Counted from the stretch's first letter, positions 33,215-44,094 are shown. The stretch is 64,000 nucleotides of DNA from Gari tellinella (GCA_922989275.2 OV277861.1:46353623-46417622); one strand, 5' to 3'. Program-made: numbers and translations. The notes: generated by a model not told the origin, from the letters alone.

Positions 33215-33365
33215 CCCCTGATCTCTAAAAAGGAATAAATAAGAGGCATAAAAAGGTGTATTTATGGGGTAATGGGTTAAGGCACATTCTGCTTTACTTT
33301 CAACCCGCTTTATTTGGTCACCGTTGTCTTCAGAACTAGAAACAGGCCATGGAGTAAAGGTTAAA
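33215..33365. repeat. Two family A remnants joined at a palindrome-apex TTAA
   Basis: An A right end (TTTATGGGGTAATGGGTTAA) runs directly into GGCACATTCTGCTTTACTTT, the second half of another A palindrome: remnant of A inserted at an A apex. Confidence 0.65.
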
Positions 33366-33422
33366 AACCTTTGTAGACCATGATATGCAAAATCTGTTGC
33401 CTGACAATATAATGATCTGAAC

Positions 33423-33624
33423 TACAGTCGAGCTTACCTTCGATATTTCAAACTCGGTTATCTCGAACATACCCGTAGTTCAAAGTTAAAACGTGGCTTA
33501 GCCACGTTTTAACTTTGAGCTATGTGTATGTTCTACTTAACCGAAAATGAAATAATGTAATTCATGTGTTGAAATATCGGTTAGTTGGAGTTAAGTGAGT
33601 TCGAGATATCGAAGTTTGACTGTA
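33423..33624. mobile_element. Family H MITE
   Basis: TACAGTCGAGCTTACCTTCG / GATATCGAAGTTTGACTGTA ends, palindrome about 33465-33534 (CAAAGTTAAAACGTGGCTTA). Confidence 0.86.
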
Positions 33625-34191
33625 TTTGTCATGTGGATCATATTTCTAAATGACCAAGGATTGAATCTTTCACCTTTAATAACCCGTATAACGTATACAT
33701 GTTTATTTTCTAACCACTTGGACACAGCGATTAACTAAACATGACAATGCTACAGGTAAATGACATCAGCGACAACCGGTCAACTTTTCAACTTCACCTC
33801 AAGTCATTCTGATGTCTATCTGATAATTGTTAAAAAAAATTATTCTAATTAAAGTACATACCATTTCAGAAACAGAAATTATGGTCGGCTTTGTGTCTTT
33901 ACACATGGTTTCAATTGTTAAAGCTGTTTCCCTAATTAGAGTCAAAGTTAGACACTACAATAGCCATGACAAGATTGCGAACCTTCTAAAATGGTTAGCC
34001 TTAAATTTTATGGTACACCTTAAAAAGATGGCTGACTTTCAAAATGGACTATTCCATTTTTCTAAATAATGACCAGTTTACCTTAACCCATTAACTCATA
34101 AACGATAAACAATGCTTATCTCAATACAAGCTAGTGGATTAAAGTTTAATTGACTCTTGAAAGGGTTTTATCCCAAAAGTATTAAATTGTA
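33625..34191. other. Intron 2 sequence without recognisable features
   Basis: Short open frames only; no repeat ends recognised. Confidence 0.45.
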
Positions 34192-34260
34192 GCAAACAGT
34201 GCAGACCCAGATCAGAGGGCTCCTGGAGGAGCCCTCTGATCTGGGTCTACACTGTTTGCA
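34192..34260. repeat. C-type palindrome, perfect
   Basis: GCAAACAGTGCAGACCCAGA / TCTGGGTCTACACTGTTTGC around GGGCTCCTGGAGGAGCCC. Outer C ends are not recognisable. Confidence 0.78.
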
Positions 34261-34291
34261 GATGATGTAAAAGTCTTTTTTCAACGCACAG

Positions 34292-34484
34292 CAGTGCTCT
34301 AGATAAGGGGAAAATTTCAAAAAATAAAATCTTTATTTGTGCATTTAACCCTATGGTGTCACTACTCATTAGAATCCTCTCTTCGTGACGATTCTAATGA
34401 GTAGTAACACCATAGGATTTGGTGCTGAAATAAGAGAGAAAATGCTTGATTTGTTCAGATTACTGCCTCATATCTGGAGCTCTG
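34292..34484 (-). mobile_element. Family B MITE
   Basis: CAGTGCTCTAGATAAGGGG / CATATCTGGAGCTCTG ends, palindrome about 34351-34416. Flanks GCACAG and GCACAA (6 bp, one mismatch). Confidence 0.87.
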
Positions 34485-34703
34485 GCACAATTAACTTCTG
34501 ACAACCATGATGTTTAAACTTTTTTCCCCACAATGTAAAGGTTACTCACAATTGTCACCATCTTTACTAACATACAATAGGTAATGAGCCACTTTGACTC
34601 AATCTTGGACATAATGTTAACTGACAGTAAATCATTAAAACTTTTAACACTTGTTGAACTTTGAACTCTTTAACCTGACCAAGTTTACCAACCCTTCTGA
34701 ATT

Positions 34704-34905
34704 CAGGGCTCCAGATAAAAGGGAGTGAACTGAACAAATCCAACATTTTCTCATTTATTTCAGTACCAAATCCTATGGTGTTACTACCCATTAGAATCGT
34801 CTCATAGTGACAATTCTAATGGGTAGTTACACACCATAGGGTTTAATTCAGAAATAAAGATTTTAGTTTTTGAAATACTCCCCTTATCTGCATGCATGGG
34901 CTCTG
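34704..34905 (+). mobile_element. Family B MITE with perfect 6-bp target duplication
   Basis: CAGGGCTCCAGATAAAAGG / CTTATCTGCATGCATGGGCTCTG ends. TGAATT at 34698-34703 and 34906-34911. The palindrome about 34768-34840 has the CCCATTAGAATC variant. Confidence 0.9.
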
Positions 34906-35165
34906 TGAATTGCTGAATTTTGCATATGGACTACTGCATCAATTTTGCGGCGGATTTTGCTATCGAAAAATGGAGTTAAAGTAAAATTAAGGTTTCGTGC
35001 AATGGCCGTAAGACAGCTGTAGGAATTTTCAACATAGCACAGCAGCCACAACATCGCAAGCTGGATTTTCAACATGATCATTTTCCTTGCGATCACCATG
35101 CATTTCGAGTGGTCGCAAGGCAGCCATAGAACTTGTGATTTGTCTTGTGGTACACTGGACCTCTA

Positions 35166-35229
35166 AAATCGTCTTAAGTGGTCACCAGTCTTCAAAACTA
35201 GAAAGAGGCTATGGGGTGAGGGGTTAACT
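35166..35229 (+). repeat. Family A right-end fragment
   Basis: CTTAAGTGGTCACCAGTCTTC and GGCTATGGGGTGAGGGGTTAA. Confidence 0.6.
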
Positions 35230-35404
35230 GCCTCATGTAACTGTCATACAACCATGTATCCTAATGTCTCACATTTCCTGTCCACATTCAACTACTTTGA
35301 TGTACATGTCCACTATACAAGTCTCAAACACTAACACCAACATACATAGTGTCCCCCCACAACAATGAGCTGATGTTGACCACATAGCTACAAAGAATGG
35401 GATG

Positions 35405-35555
35405 ATGCATATTTAAGAGAGAGTAGACTGAACAAATCCTACACTTTCTCGCTTATTTCAGAACAAAACCCTATGGTGTTACTACTCATTAGAATCGTCT
35501 CATCGAGAAATAAAGATTTTAGCTTTTGAACTACTCCCCTTATCTCGAGCTCTGT
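35405..35555 (+). mobile_element. Family B MITE missing one palindrome arm
   Basis: Left arm CTGAACAAATCC and half palindrome to GAATCGTCTCATCGAGA, then directly AATAAAGATTTTAG right arm to ATCTCGAGCTCTG. Confidence 0.75.
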
Positions 35556-35619
35556 GAATACATGGATTTGAGTCAATATAAATCCTTCTTAGAAACAACT
35601 ACCATCATTCAGAAAGGAC

Positions 35620-35748
35620 ACTGACCTAGCACCTAGGAGCACTCGATCTGGTCTGGGTTTACACTGTTTGCATTAGACAAGTGTACACTTCATAGGTGCA
35701 CTGTTTGTAAATGGGGCATATATAAATCACTCAGGATTGATGGGTTGA
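35620..35748 (+). repeat. Family C right-half fragment
   Basis: CTGGGTTTACACTGTTTGC then ACAAGTGTACACTTC arm, ending in TTGA shared with the A copy that follows. Confidence 0.55.
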
Positions 35749-35977
35749 CCCATTACCACATAAATACGCCTTTATTTTTCCACTGAAAATAGTTCCAATG
35801 TATACAGTTATGAATATGTATGATAAGAACGAGTTTCTATATTCAAGCAGATGGTAGTTTAAAGCAGGCTGAAAGTAAAGCAAAATGCACCTTAAGGTGC
35901 ATTGTGCTTTACTTCAAACCTTCTTTCAGTGGTCACTTATTTTCAAAATTAGAATCGGGCTAGTGGTTAGTGGATTA
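35745..35977 (+). mobile_element. Family A MITE
   Basis: TTGACCCATTACCACATAAA left end, palindrome about 35861-35927, right end worn (TAGTGGATTAA). Confidence 0.78.
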
Positions 35978-36143
35978 AGCGACAGAAAACATCTTAACAC
36001 ATGTGAGCTTAGGCATGATCCATGTGTTTTTCAACCAATTTACCAAATCAAGCCTTTGTTAAAATTTCACATTACACCCGGATAAATCTATTGCCCTACA
36101 TAAATTTTACAACTTTACTACACACCAACATAAACTATATCTA

Positions 36144-36216
36144 GCATTAACCCATAGCCTGTTTCTAATTTTGAAAACAGGTTACAACTTAAAGCAGGTT
36201 GATAGTAAAGCAGAAT
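36144..36216 (-). repeat. Family A left-end fragment
   Basis: TTAACCCATAGCCTGTTTC and the first palindrome arm, then truncated at GCAGAATGCC. Confidence 0.6.
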
Positions 36217-36303
36217 GCCAGCTTTAATGTACGATCTCGAGAGTCCTCAGGATATGCCTTCTGTGTTTCATGTTCAGAACTTCCCTGTACATGCAGAGTG
36301 ACT

Positions 36304-36801
36304 TAACCCATTACCTCATAAATACACCTTTTTACACCTAATTTATTCCTCCACTGAAGAAATAGGTTCCATTTTATACAGTCAAGAGTTTATACCATAA
36401 GAAATATTTTCTATATTCTAGAAGATGATAGCTTAAAGCAGGCTGAAAGTAAAGCAGAATGTGCATTCAGGCACATTCTGCTTAACATTCAACCTGCTTT
36501 AACTCTTTCCTCCCTGAAACTTTAAATCAGGACAATTCCAGTGTCCATTTTAGTCTAATCCATTTCTGACTTTTAAGGGTTGTTTTTGTCAATGTTTGGC
36601 ATTATGACAAACAGTGAAGACCCAGATCAGAGGGCTCCTTTCGGAGCCCTCTGATCTGGGTCTTCACTGTTTGCATAGGACAAGTGTACTATTCACATGT
36701 ACACTGTTTGAAAAGGACGCCTATATGCGGGACTAGGGCTCAAAGGGTTAAGTGGTCATATGCTTTCAAAACTAGAAACAGGCTATGGGGTAATGGGTTA
36801 A
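36304..36801 (+). mobile_element. Family A MITE with nested C
   Basis: TTAACCCATTACCTCATAAA / GGGGTAATGGGTTAA ends, palindrome about 36432-36502. C is inserted at the right base TTAA and the short arm resumes GTGGTCATATGC. Confidence 0.9.
36499..36751 (+). mobile_element. Family C MITE nested in A (hairpin base)
   Basis: TTAACTCTTTCCTCCCTG / GGCTCAAAGGGTTAA ends, perfect palindrome about 36606-36674; TTAA on both sides. Confidence 0.92.
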
Positions 36802-37284
36802 TTTTACAATGTCATAATTAGTAGAAATATGGGATTATGTGTAGAAATAATCAGAGGCATAAAAAGGTGAACCTATGGAGAAATGGGCTAAATACAGTAT
36901 CCTATCCCTACCTTCTGGGAGCATGAATCCTGTTAGCCTATAAAACTCCACTATAGTATTCACACAACACGTCCTCACCAAACTATTAATATCAATACAT
37001 AAGCATGAAGCTTAAACTGCTTTCCAAGGACTAACTCATGTTTGTTCATATATGGGAAATCAATATCGGAGGTTGCAAGCTGTATGTCTTGAAAGACTAA
37101 CGCCCACATTTTTAGGTCGGCACAAGGGGACACACAACACAATCTTTATCTATAACTGTTGCTGCGATTAGCAAAAAGAGATTCCAGAAAACAGTGTGGA
37201 TCCAGATCTTTCCTTTGTGCTGAATGTCTGTCTGTAGATAGATAGAAGACTGAATGTTATGGTGTAATTGTCAACAAGCGAAGC

Positions 37285-37534
37285 TTAACCAATTACCCCA
37301 TAGCCTGTTTTAGTTTTAAAGAAAGGTGACCACTTAAAGCAGGTTAAAAGTAAAGCAGAATGCGCCTTAAGGCGCATTCTGCTTTACTTTCAGCCTACTT
37401 TAAGCTATTTTCTACTAGGTATAGAAAATATTTCTTATGGTACATATTCATGACTGTATAAAAAGGAACTATTTTCTTCAATGAAGGTATAAATTAAAGG
37501 CGTGAAAAGGTGTATTTATTGGGGACTGGGTTAA
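37285..37534 (-). mobile_element. Family A MITE
   Basis: TTAACCAATTACCCCATAG / TTGGGGACTGGGTTAA ends, palindrome about 37335-37404. Confidence 0.87.
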
Positions 37535-37565
37535 AGTACAATAAAGCAGAGAGCCCTTTTAGGAG

Positions 37566-38029
37566 CTGTACACATACTAGCTCTGGATCTACACTGTTTT
37601 TTGGGGTTTTTTATGGTGGAAGAGTTTATACCAAATAAGTAACTTCTAGCGTTTATAGTTGATAAAACAAATTTCTTTATTCCATCCTTTAACCTTTTTA
37701 AGGCAAGATTAGTTTTGGATACCAACTGTGTTTTGGTTTTCATAGCCTATATTCTGATAATAATAAGATTTTTTCAGGATAGAGCGATGACATATAGCCA
37801 CTACTATCATTATTAATGATAAAATACATTTCTTTGTTCCACCCTTTAATGGAATGATATCTACTTCAGAGCCTTCTTGAATTACACTCTATATCTGGGC
37901 GTGGATCCCTGTACAATTACAAAGAAAAACAATCTAACTATAAAGCCCATCTGAAACCATGTCATTCAATACTCTAACCGATTTGATTCATTAGATTTTT
38001 TTTTTTTTCAAATCTGATAGAGTAAAAGA
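37566..38029. other. Intron 2 sequence without recognisable features
   Basis: No MITE ends or coding block seen. Confidence 0.45.
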
Positions 38030-38210
38030 CAGAACAAACTCAATACTTCGAACATACCCATTTTCAGAGTTAAAACGTGGCATAGCCACGTTTTAACTTC
38101 GAAATACAGGCGTGTTTGATTTAAATGAGATGGTGTTATCAAAATTCAAAGTAAGAAATACGAGTGAATTTGACTCCAGTGAGTTCGAAGTATGGACTTT
38201 TGACTGTATC
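38030..38210. mobile_element. Family H MITE
   Basis: Left end worn, right end GAAGTATGGACTTTTGACTGTA. Palindrome about 38052-38115 (GTTAAAACGTGGCATAGCC). Confidence 0.75.
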
Positions 38211-38336
38211 CTATTGTCTGTCATTATCACAATATTGATGTACTCAAATTTTATACAATAAACACATGTACACCATAAATAACAAACAAAAGGCTCCTTT
38301 TACTATAATTGATTATTCCATAGTATGCATATACTT

Positions 38337-38412
38337 TGCAAACAGTGTATACCCAGATCAAAAGGCTCCTTAAGACAGGACCCCTCTAACCAGGGTCTGC
38401 ACTGTTTGTCAT
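38337..38412. repeat. C-type palindrome, worn
   Basis: GCAAACAGTGTATACCCAGA pairs loosely with CAGGGTCTGCACTGTTTGTC. Confidence 0.55.
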
Positions 38413-38569
38413 AATCTTTGCAAAACTGCTTTAGAGTCAATTTTAACTGGCCACTTAACAGTCCATAAATAAGTACATGTAATCGTTGTAAAGGTTTCAT
38501 CAATGATTTATTATGTACAATATACCATTACTACTGAACATGTAACCGCTTTGAACTATTGAAAATGAG

Positions 38570-39008
38570 TACAGTAAAATCTCTCTTTCATGACCACTGA
38601 AACAAAGACTAACTGATTGTATAAAAGACAGTTGACAGCTTAACCCTTTCCTCCCTGAAACCTCAAATGGACAATTCTAGTTTTTAATTAAGTCTAGTCC
38701 ATTGTCTTTTTTGGGCTGATTTTTAAGAAATAGGTCACAATGCCATCAGTGTAGACCCTGATCAGAGGGCTTCATAAGGAGCCCTCTGATCAGGGTCAAC
38801 ACTGTTTGCATAAGACAGGTGTATTCCTCACAGGTATGATGTTGGCAAATAATGCATATATGCATGACTAGGGTTCAAAGAATTAAAGCAATACGACAGT
38901 ACCACAGAAAGCTCCTTTAATATTTACTATCATCATGCATTAAGCGGTCACCTGTTGTAAATACATAATAATACAATTGAGTGGATGTAATAGAGAGGTT
39001 TTACTGTA
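38570..39008. mobile_element. Family G MITE with nested C
   Basis: TACAGTAAAATCTCTC / GAGAGGTTTTACTGTA ends. The hairpin base GACAGCTTAA is the target of the C copy at 38640-38885; the worn palindrome resumes AGCAATACGACAG. Confidence 0.83.
38640..38885 (+). mobile_element. Family C MITE nested in G (hairpin base)
   Basis: TTAACCCTTTCCTCCCTG / GGGTTCAAAGAATTAA ends, palindrome about 38753-38814. TTAA on both sides. Confidence 0.87.
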
Positions 39009-39131
39009 TGTAAAACAGTTAAACTTTGTAAACAATATAGAAATAACTGATAAATAATTTAACTTGGAAAATGACTATTTATTGATCTATGCGATACAGC
39101 TTTTTAGGTTTCTAGGTTCATCTCCATAAAT

Positions 39132-39290
39132 GATTCCATAAATATGCCTTTTTACACCTCTAATTATTTTTTACTTCAACTAAAGTAGTCCCTTCAAGAT
39201 GGTAGCTAACAGCAGGTAGAAAGTAAAGTGGAATGCTCCATTAAAAGGTCACCTGTCTTCCAAAGGTAGAAACAGGCCGTTGAATATTCA
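39132..39290 (+). repeat. Degraded family A MITE
   Basis: CCATAAATATGCCTTTTTAC long arm, remnant AGCAGGTAGAAAGTAAAG, short arm to GAAACAGGCCG. Confidence 0.55.
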
Positions 39291-39475
39291 TTGATAAGCA
39301 AGTAACAAAAGTTCAAATCTTGATCCGATGCAAAGTGTCAAATCTGGATCCAAACTGTCTGTAAAGCATCTACTGTATGATAAGGGGTTTAACCCATTAC
39401 CCCATAAATACACATTTTATGCCCTGGTCATTTATTAGAAAGACACAGTTGAATGTTCCCACTAAACTTTCATAG

Positions 39476-39685
39476 TACAGTAAAACTTCTCTATTACGAC
39501 CGCTAAATTATGTTAATTATTAGGGTGTTTACGATAGGTGACCGCTTAAAGCAAGGTGACAGTGAAACAGAAAGCTCCCTTAGGAGCTTTCTGTTTCACT
39601 GTCATCTTGCTTTAAGCTGTAACCTGTCTTTTATACAATAAATTATCCTTCGATTTAGTGGTCGTAATAGCGAGGTTTTACTGTA
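39476..39685. mobile_element. Family G MITE, clean copy
   Basis: TACAGTAAAACTTCTCTATT and its inverse AATAGCGAGGTTTTACTGTA, TA at both sides. Palindrome about 39535-39630 with AAAGCAAGGTGACAGTGAAA stem. Best reference copy for the family. Confidence 0.9.
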
Positions 39686-39695
39686 TAATTTATAG

Positions 39696-39955
39696 ATAAC
39701 CCATTACCCCATAGCCTGTTTCTAGCTTTGAAGATAGTTGCCCAGTTGCCCACTTAAAGCAGGTTGATAGTAAAGCAGAATGTGCCTTAAGGCACATTCT
39801 ACTTTACTTTCAGCCTGCTTTAAGCTACTATCTACATGGATATAGAAACTACTTCTTAGGGTACATTTTCATAACTTTGTAAATTTGAACTATTTTCTTC
39901 GATGGAGAAATGAATCAAGGGCATTAAAAGGCCTATTTATGGGGTAACGGGATAA
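39696..39955 (-). mobile_element. Family A MITE
   Basis: ATAACCCATTACCCCATAG / GGGGTAACGGGATAA ends (one mutation in each TTAA), palindrome about 39753-39823. Confidence 0.85.
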
Positions 39956-40234
39956 TGCAGTATTTGGGGTTTGGGGTTATCTGTTTAAACACAATTCTTT
40001 TGAACTTCAGAAATTTATGAAAACAGTTTATGTTTAGCTGATTAGGAAGATAAAAACATGTGACCTAACCCATATATTCAAAGATAAAAGCAGCTTTTAC
40101 ACCTAAAAATGTTTTGTCAAACTTGATGTGTTTTTAACTGAAAAGGAAACCCTATCAAAATGTGTCAAACAAGATGTGTTGTTATCAGACATCGTGGTAT
40201 GTTGACATCTAATCTTGATCAAACTGATTACACA

Positions 40235-40498
40235 GTGCTTCCCATTACTCCATGGATAACTTTTTTTATGCATTTGATGTATTCCTCCACTGAAGTAAAT
40301 AGTTCAGCTTTATAAGTCCATGTGCACCGAAAGAAATACCCAGTATATTCTATATGCTAGAAGATGGTGGCTTAAAAATTAAAGCAGACTGAAGGTAAAG
40401 GAGAATTCACATTAAGGCATGTTCTGCTTTACTCTCAACCTGCTTTAAGTGGTCATCAGTATTCAAACTAGAAACAGGATTATGGGGTAATGGGTTAA
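40235..40498 (+). mobile_element. Family A MITE
   Basis: Worn left end TTCCCATTACTCCATGG; right end GGGGTAATGGGTTAA; palindrome about 40376-40449. Confidence 0.8.
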
Positions 40499-40823
40499 AA
40501 GATCAAAGAAATGAATTAGCTACAGACAGGGAAAAGGGCAAGTGAACTGTTTACAAGTCCTGGGGATATTTTGTTTTAATTTTCTCCTTACATGGTGAAG
40601 TCTTGTGCTGATGAGATGGTGACTGTGATAACGATTTCATTTATTTTCTCATATTACACTGATAACAGGCACTGCTTATCTCCCTTTGATTTGAGTTTGT
40701 CTCAGAGACTCAGATTCTGCAGATTAGACTGTGGTGGTTTAATTTCAAGCTAAAAGTTTAAGTCCTATAGATCAGGGATATATCTTAAATAACAAATTCC
40801 TTATGTCTCCACCGAACCATATG

Positions 40824-41017
40824 CAGGGCTCCATAAAAGAGGGGGTAAACTGAACAAATCCAACATTTTCTCACTTATTTCAGCACAAAATCCTATGGTG
40901 TTACTACTCATTAGAATCGTCTCAAAGAGACGATTCTAATGAGTAGTAACACCATAGGGTTTAATTCAGAAATAAACATTTTAGTTTTTTAAATACTCGC
41001 CCTTATCTGGAGCTCTG
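40824..41017 (+). mobile_element. Family B MITE
   Basis: CAGGGCTCCATAAAAG / CTTATCTGGAGCTCTG ends; perfect palindrome about 40892-40958 around CGTCTCAAAGAGACG. Confidence 0.87.
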
Positions 41018-41107
41018 CATAATATGTTGACTACAGGTATAATTTTATTAGAATCCTCTCTTCAAGATGATTCTAACACGTGTTATAGAGCCTGGCAGCA
41101 AAAGGGT

Positions 41108-41190
41108 TAATTTTTAGGTACAATTTCTAAAATCGCGCTTGAAATTTGGAAATCTAAGGATTTTTAGGAGCAACTTATGGTAGCCCTAAT
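41108..41190. repeat. Family K right-end fragment
   Basis: TTTGGAAATCTAAGGATTTTT ... CAACTTATGGTAGCCCT. Confidence 0.6.
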
Positions 41191-41370
41191 TTGATAGTCA
41201 CAGAAACAAGCCTGTTTGAAGTTGTCAAACCAGTTGAACTGTTTCACTTTCTAAAGGTTCTTCACCTCTGTAATCCATCAAGCAGAAATTTAGCCTTTCA
41301 GTTCTAATAATTAAGCTGTTTCTTTTCAATCTCCAAGATATTTAGGGATAATCTTTACATGCAAACTTGT

Positions 41371-41735
41371 ATTAACCTTTTCCCTTGTAGCTTATTTACA
41401 GTATTTTAGACAGGTTAAAGCAGGCTTAAATTAAATCAGAAATCTCATAACAAAAATTTCTGCTTTACTTTTATAATTTGAGCTTCCAATTAAGTTAAGT
41501 CAATGACAAACATTTCAGACCCTGATCAGAGAACTCCTTTAGGCACCCTCTAATCTGGGCCTATACTTTTTGCATAGGACAAGTGTATTCACTGTACCCT
41601 GTTTGTAAACGATGTTTAAATTATCCTCATCCCCTTTTAAAGTTCAGTGAGTTAACTATAAAATGGCACTATTTTCTTCAGTGGAGGAAAAATTTGAAGG
41701 CGTAAAAAGGCGTATTATTTGGTAATTGGTTAAAA
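41371..41735. repeat. Degraded A/G, C and A fragments in a row
   Basis: A/G-type core (AGCAGGCTTAAATTAAATCAG ...) to about 41500, C-type core and arm to GAGTTAA at 41655, then an A right end to 41735 (GGTAATTGGTTAA). Confidence 0.5.
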
Positions 41736-41845
41736 GAGTCATTTCCAATGCATTTTCAAATTTAAATTTCAGTATTTTCAAATTTCAAGAAATCCCAAAT
41801 AATAAGTGTCCACCCACTTCGTCCTGGTCAAATATATGACATCTG

Positions 41846-42032
41846 CATCAGATTATGGTAGTTTTCAAAAATTAAAATCTTTATTTCTGACTTAAACCCT
41901 ATGGTGTCACTACTCACTAGAATCGTCTCGAAGAGACGATTCTAATGAGTAGTGACACCATAGGATTTGGTGCTGAAATGGGTGAATAAGTGTTTGATTT
42001 GTTTAAATAACTCCCTCTTATCTGGAGCCCTG
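41846..42032 (-). mobile_element. Family B MITE
   Basis: Left end shortened (ATCAGATTATGGTAG), right end CTTATCTGGAGCCCTG. Palindrome about 41899-41966 centred on TCTCGAAGAGA. Confidence 0.84.
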
Positions 42033-42380
42033 ATCCGATTTGCATGAAAAAAGTACAATAAAGGTTTGTGGGGGTATTTCAAACAGGAAGAATGAAGAAT
42101 GACAATTCCTGGGTACAAAGTCATTCATAACTGTTGTCAGTGAATTGAGCCACAAGGACACAAACAGGATCCGTGTCAGTCCCCGCAGTAACAATAGAAG
42201 TTCCAACCCACGACTGTACCTATCACATGACCCAATTAACCTTCCACGTTCACTTGTTATTGCTCTTAAATCTTGTCTAAAGTTTACTAAACCTTTAAAC
42301 ACTCTACAGTCAAACTTTTGGATAAACTTCAACACAATGGATATACACATGAAATGCATGTTTGATTATGGAGGAAAGGT

Positions 42381-42549
42381 TTAACCCTTAGCCTGCCACT
42401 CACGACTATAGCTCCATATGCAAACAGCAGGATCCAAGCTGTTTGACACTCGGACAACATTTTCAGCAATTTTGAGCAACTTTGAAGCACTTTGAAACTT
42501 GAAGCAGACGAGAAATATAGCAGACGACAATTTATTTGGCGGGCTAAGG
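42381..42549. mobile_element. Family D MITE lacking its palindrome
   Basis: Same sequence as 10038-10251 except that most of the palindrome is gone: GCAAACAGC is joined to AGGATCCAAGCTGTTTG. The last bases of the right end are also replaced (GGCTAAGGAAC). Confidence 0.88.
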
Positions 42550-42689
42550 AACAACCAATTAAACCTTTCCTTTCTAAATTTTTTTAAAGGCAGGTAACTG
42601 CTAAAAGCAGAATCCCATTAGAGACCTTTCTGTTTTAATTTCAACCTGCCATCTGAAATCAATGAAAGCTAGCTATAGTTTTCTCACGA

Positions 42690-42775
42690 ATTCCGAAGAG
42701 ACGATTCTAATGAGTAGTGACACCATAGGGTTTAATGCATAATTAAAATTTTAGTTTTTGGAATACTGCCCTTTT
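42690..42775 (+). repeat. Family B right-half fragment
   Basis: CCGAAGAGACGATTCTAATG and right arm to TTTGGAATACTGCCC. Confidence 0.6.
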
Positions 42776-43074
42776 CATGTTAGTCACTCTGAGGATGAAA
42801 AAATCTCATTTCTGTAGTATTTTGTCAAATGACCACTGAAATTGGATAATTACTACTTTCCATGAAATCCCATAATTCCAACATAACAATACTCAATCAA
42901 TGATGCCAGTCCTTAGTCAAGGGGAACGGCAGTTGTACTTTACAATCCACCTACAAGCTGCCACAGGCCATGAAACCAACTAACAGATTACAACATTATT
43001 TAGAAAAAGCTTGTTCGATCCACTTTCACTTTTTAATTCAATTCTGTGATTGTTTAACCTTTAAGATATTGATT

Positions 43075-43314
43075 ACTTCTTTGAGCCGTAGCAGTAGAAT
43101 CTTGATTACCTTTGCAAACAGTTTGGATCCAGATGAGACGCCACATTATGTAGCTTCTTACAGTCAAAACTGGATAATTCGAGCTTGCTTTAGTATGAAC
43201 ATACCCATTTTTCAAAGTTAAATCTGGTTTTGTATTTAGAAAATTTTGAATTTTGAACAGCAGCAGATAACAACTTTTGCACACGACAAATTTTCTCAGT
43301 GTTAGAAGAGTTAA
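43075..43314. mobile_element. Family E MITE interrupted by half a family H element
   Basis: E arm GCAAACAGTTTGGATCCAGA and GACGCCACATTATGTAG, then TACAGTCAAAACTGGATAAT to CCATTTTTCAAAGTTAAA (H left half, about 43150-43222), then the E outer arm to GAAGAGTTAA. Confidence 0.7.
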
Positions 43315-43399
43315 ATGACATAATTCTGTCATCTGCTCAGATTTTAAAATATTTTGAAAATAATGTTTGGCAGAGACATAAGGATTTCAGTATTTCAAA

Positions 43400-43600
43400 T
43401 ACAGGTCGAAACTCGATAATTGAAACTTAGTTAGCATTAGTTCCAACAAACCCATATTTCAAAGTTAAAACGTGGCTTATATAAGCCACGTTTTAACTTT
43501 GAAATACGGGTATGTTAGACTTTCGAGTTATCAAAATTCAACTTATGAAATAAGAGTTTGATTGATTTAAGCGAGTTGGCAGTATTGAGTTTCGACTGTA
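43400..43600. mobile_element. Family H MITE
   Basis: TACAGGTCGAAACTCGATAA / GTATTGAGTTTCGACTGTA ends, perfect palindrome about 43447-43513. Confidence 0.88.
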
Positions 43601-43627
43601 CTCTCATGTTTTCTAGCTTTGCCGGTG

Positions 43628-43824
43628 TACAGTCGAGTTTTGATATCTGGAACTCGCTTTACTTGAAGTATCGGATAGTTCGACTCATGAACTGCATTAT
43701 TTCTTGCTCTGTTAAGTCAAACATACCCATATTTTAAAGTTAAAACGTGGCTAAGCCACGTTTTAACTTTGAAATATGTGTATCTTCAATTTAATGGAGT
43801 TCGAGATATCGAATTTTAACTGTA
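43628..43824. mobile_element. Family H MITE 16 bp from the exon 2 donor
   Basis: TACAGTCGAGTTTTGATATC / GATATCGAATTTTAACTGTA ends, palindrome about 43721-43783. Its TA end at 43824 is next to the donor GT at 43841-43840. Confidence 0.88.
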
Positions 43825-43841
43825 TAACAAACGTGTCTTAC

Positions 43842-43913
43842 CTTCATACAGCTGGGCATACTGTGGGAATCCCGTCTCACGAAGCCAGCGACATGCCTCT
43901 ATTGCTTCTATTT
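43842..43913 (-). CDS. DLC1: DLC1-like exon 2 (SAM domain, first part)
   Basis: Encodes residues 39-62 and one base of codon 63. The peptide reads EIEAIEACRWLRETGFPQYA then QLYE, the hallmark first helices of the DLC1-family SAM domain (vertebrate IEAKEACDWLRA.GFPQYAQLYE). Acceptor AG is at 43915-43914 and donor GT at 43841-43840. Phase is 2 in, 1 out. The SAM domain is a protein-interaction module and not catalytic. A pogo-like MITE ends only 16 bp beyond the donor. Confidence 0.95.
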
Positions 43914-43968
43914 CTGAAATGACAATAACAATTGAAGTGAATATGAGATTACATGAATTGCACACATT

Positions 43969-44094
43969 TTAAGTCTTGGCATGCTAGCGGTAAACACACA
44001 GTTACCTTTGCAAACAGTTTGGACCCAGACGAGACGCCACAAATTACAGCGTCTCATCTGGATCCGAATGGTTTGCAAGACGGCATTCAAAGAG
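43969..44094. mobile_element. Family E MITE, truncated, 55 bp from the exon 2 acceptor
   Basis: TTAAGTCTTGGCATGCTAGC left end and palindrome CAAACAGTTTGGACCCAGA ... TCTGGATCCGAATGGTTTG. The second outer arm is missing (ATTCAAAGAGCTG). Confidence 0.72.

Noticed and set aside
42018..42359. Overlapping open frames of 60-113 codons on both strands
   Set aside because: They run into a B MITE and lack any recognisable motif or splice support.
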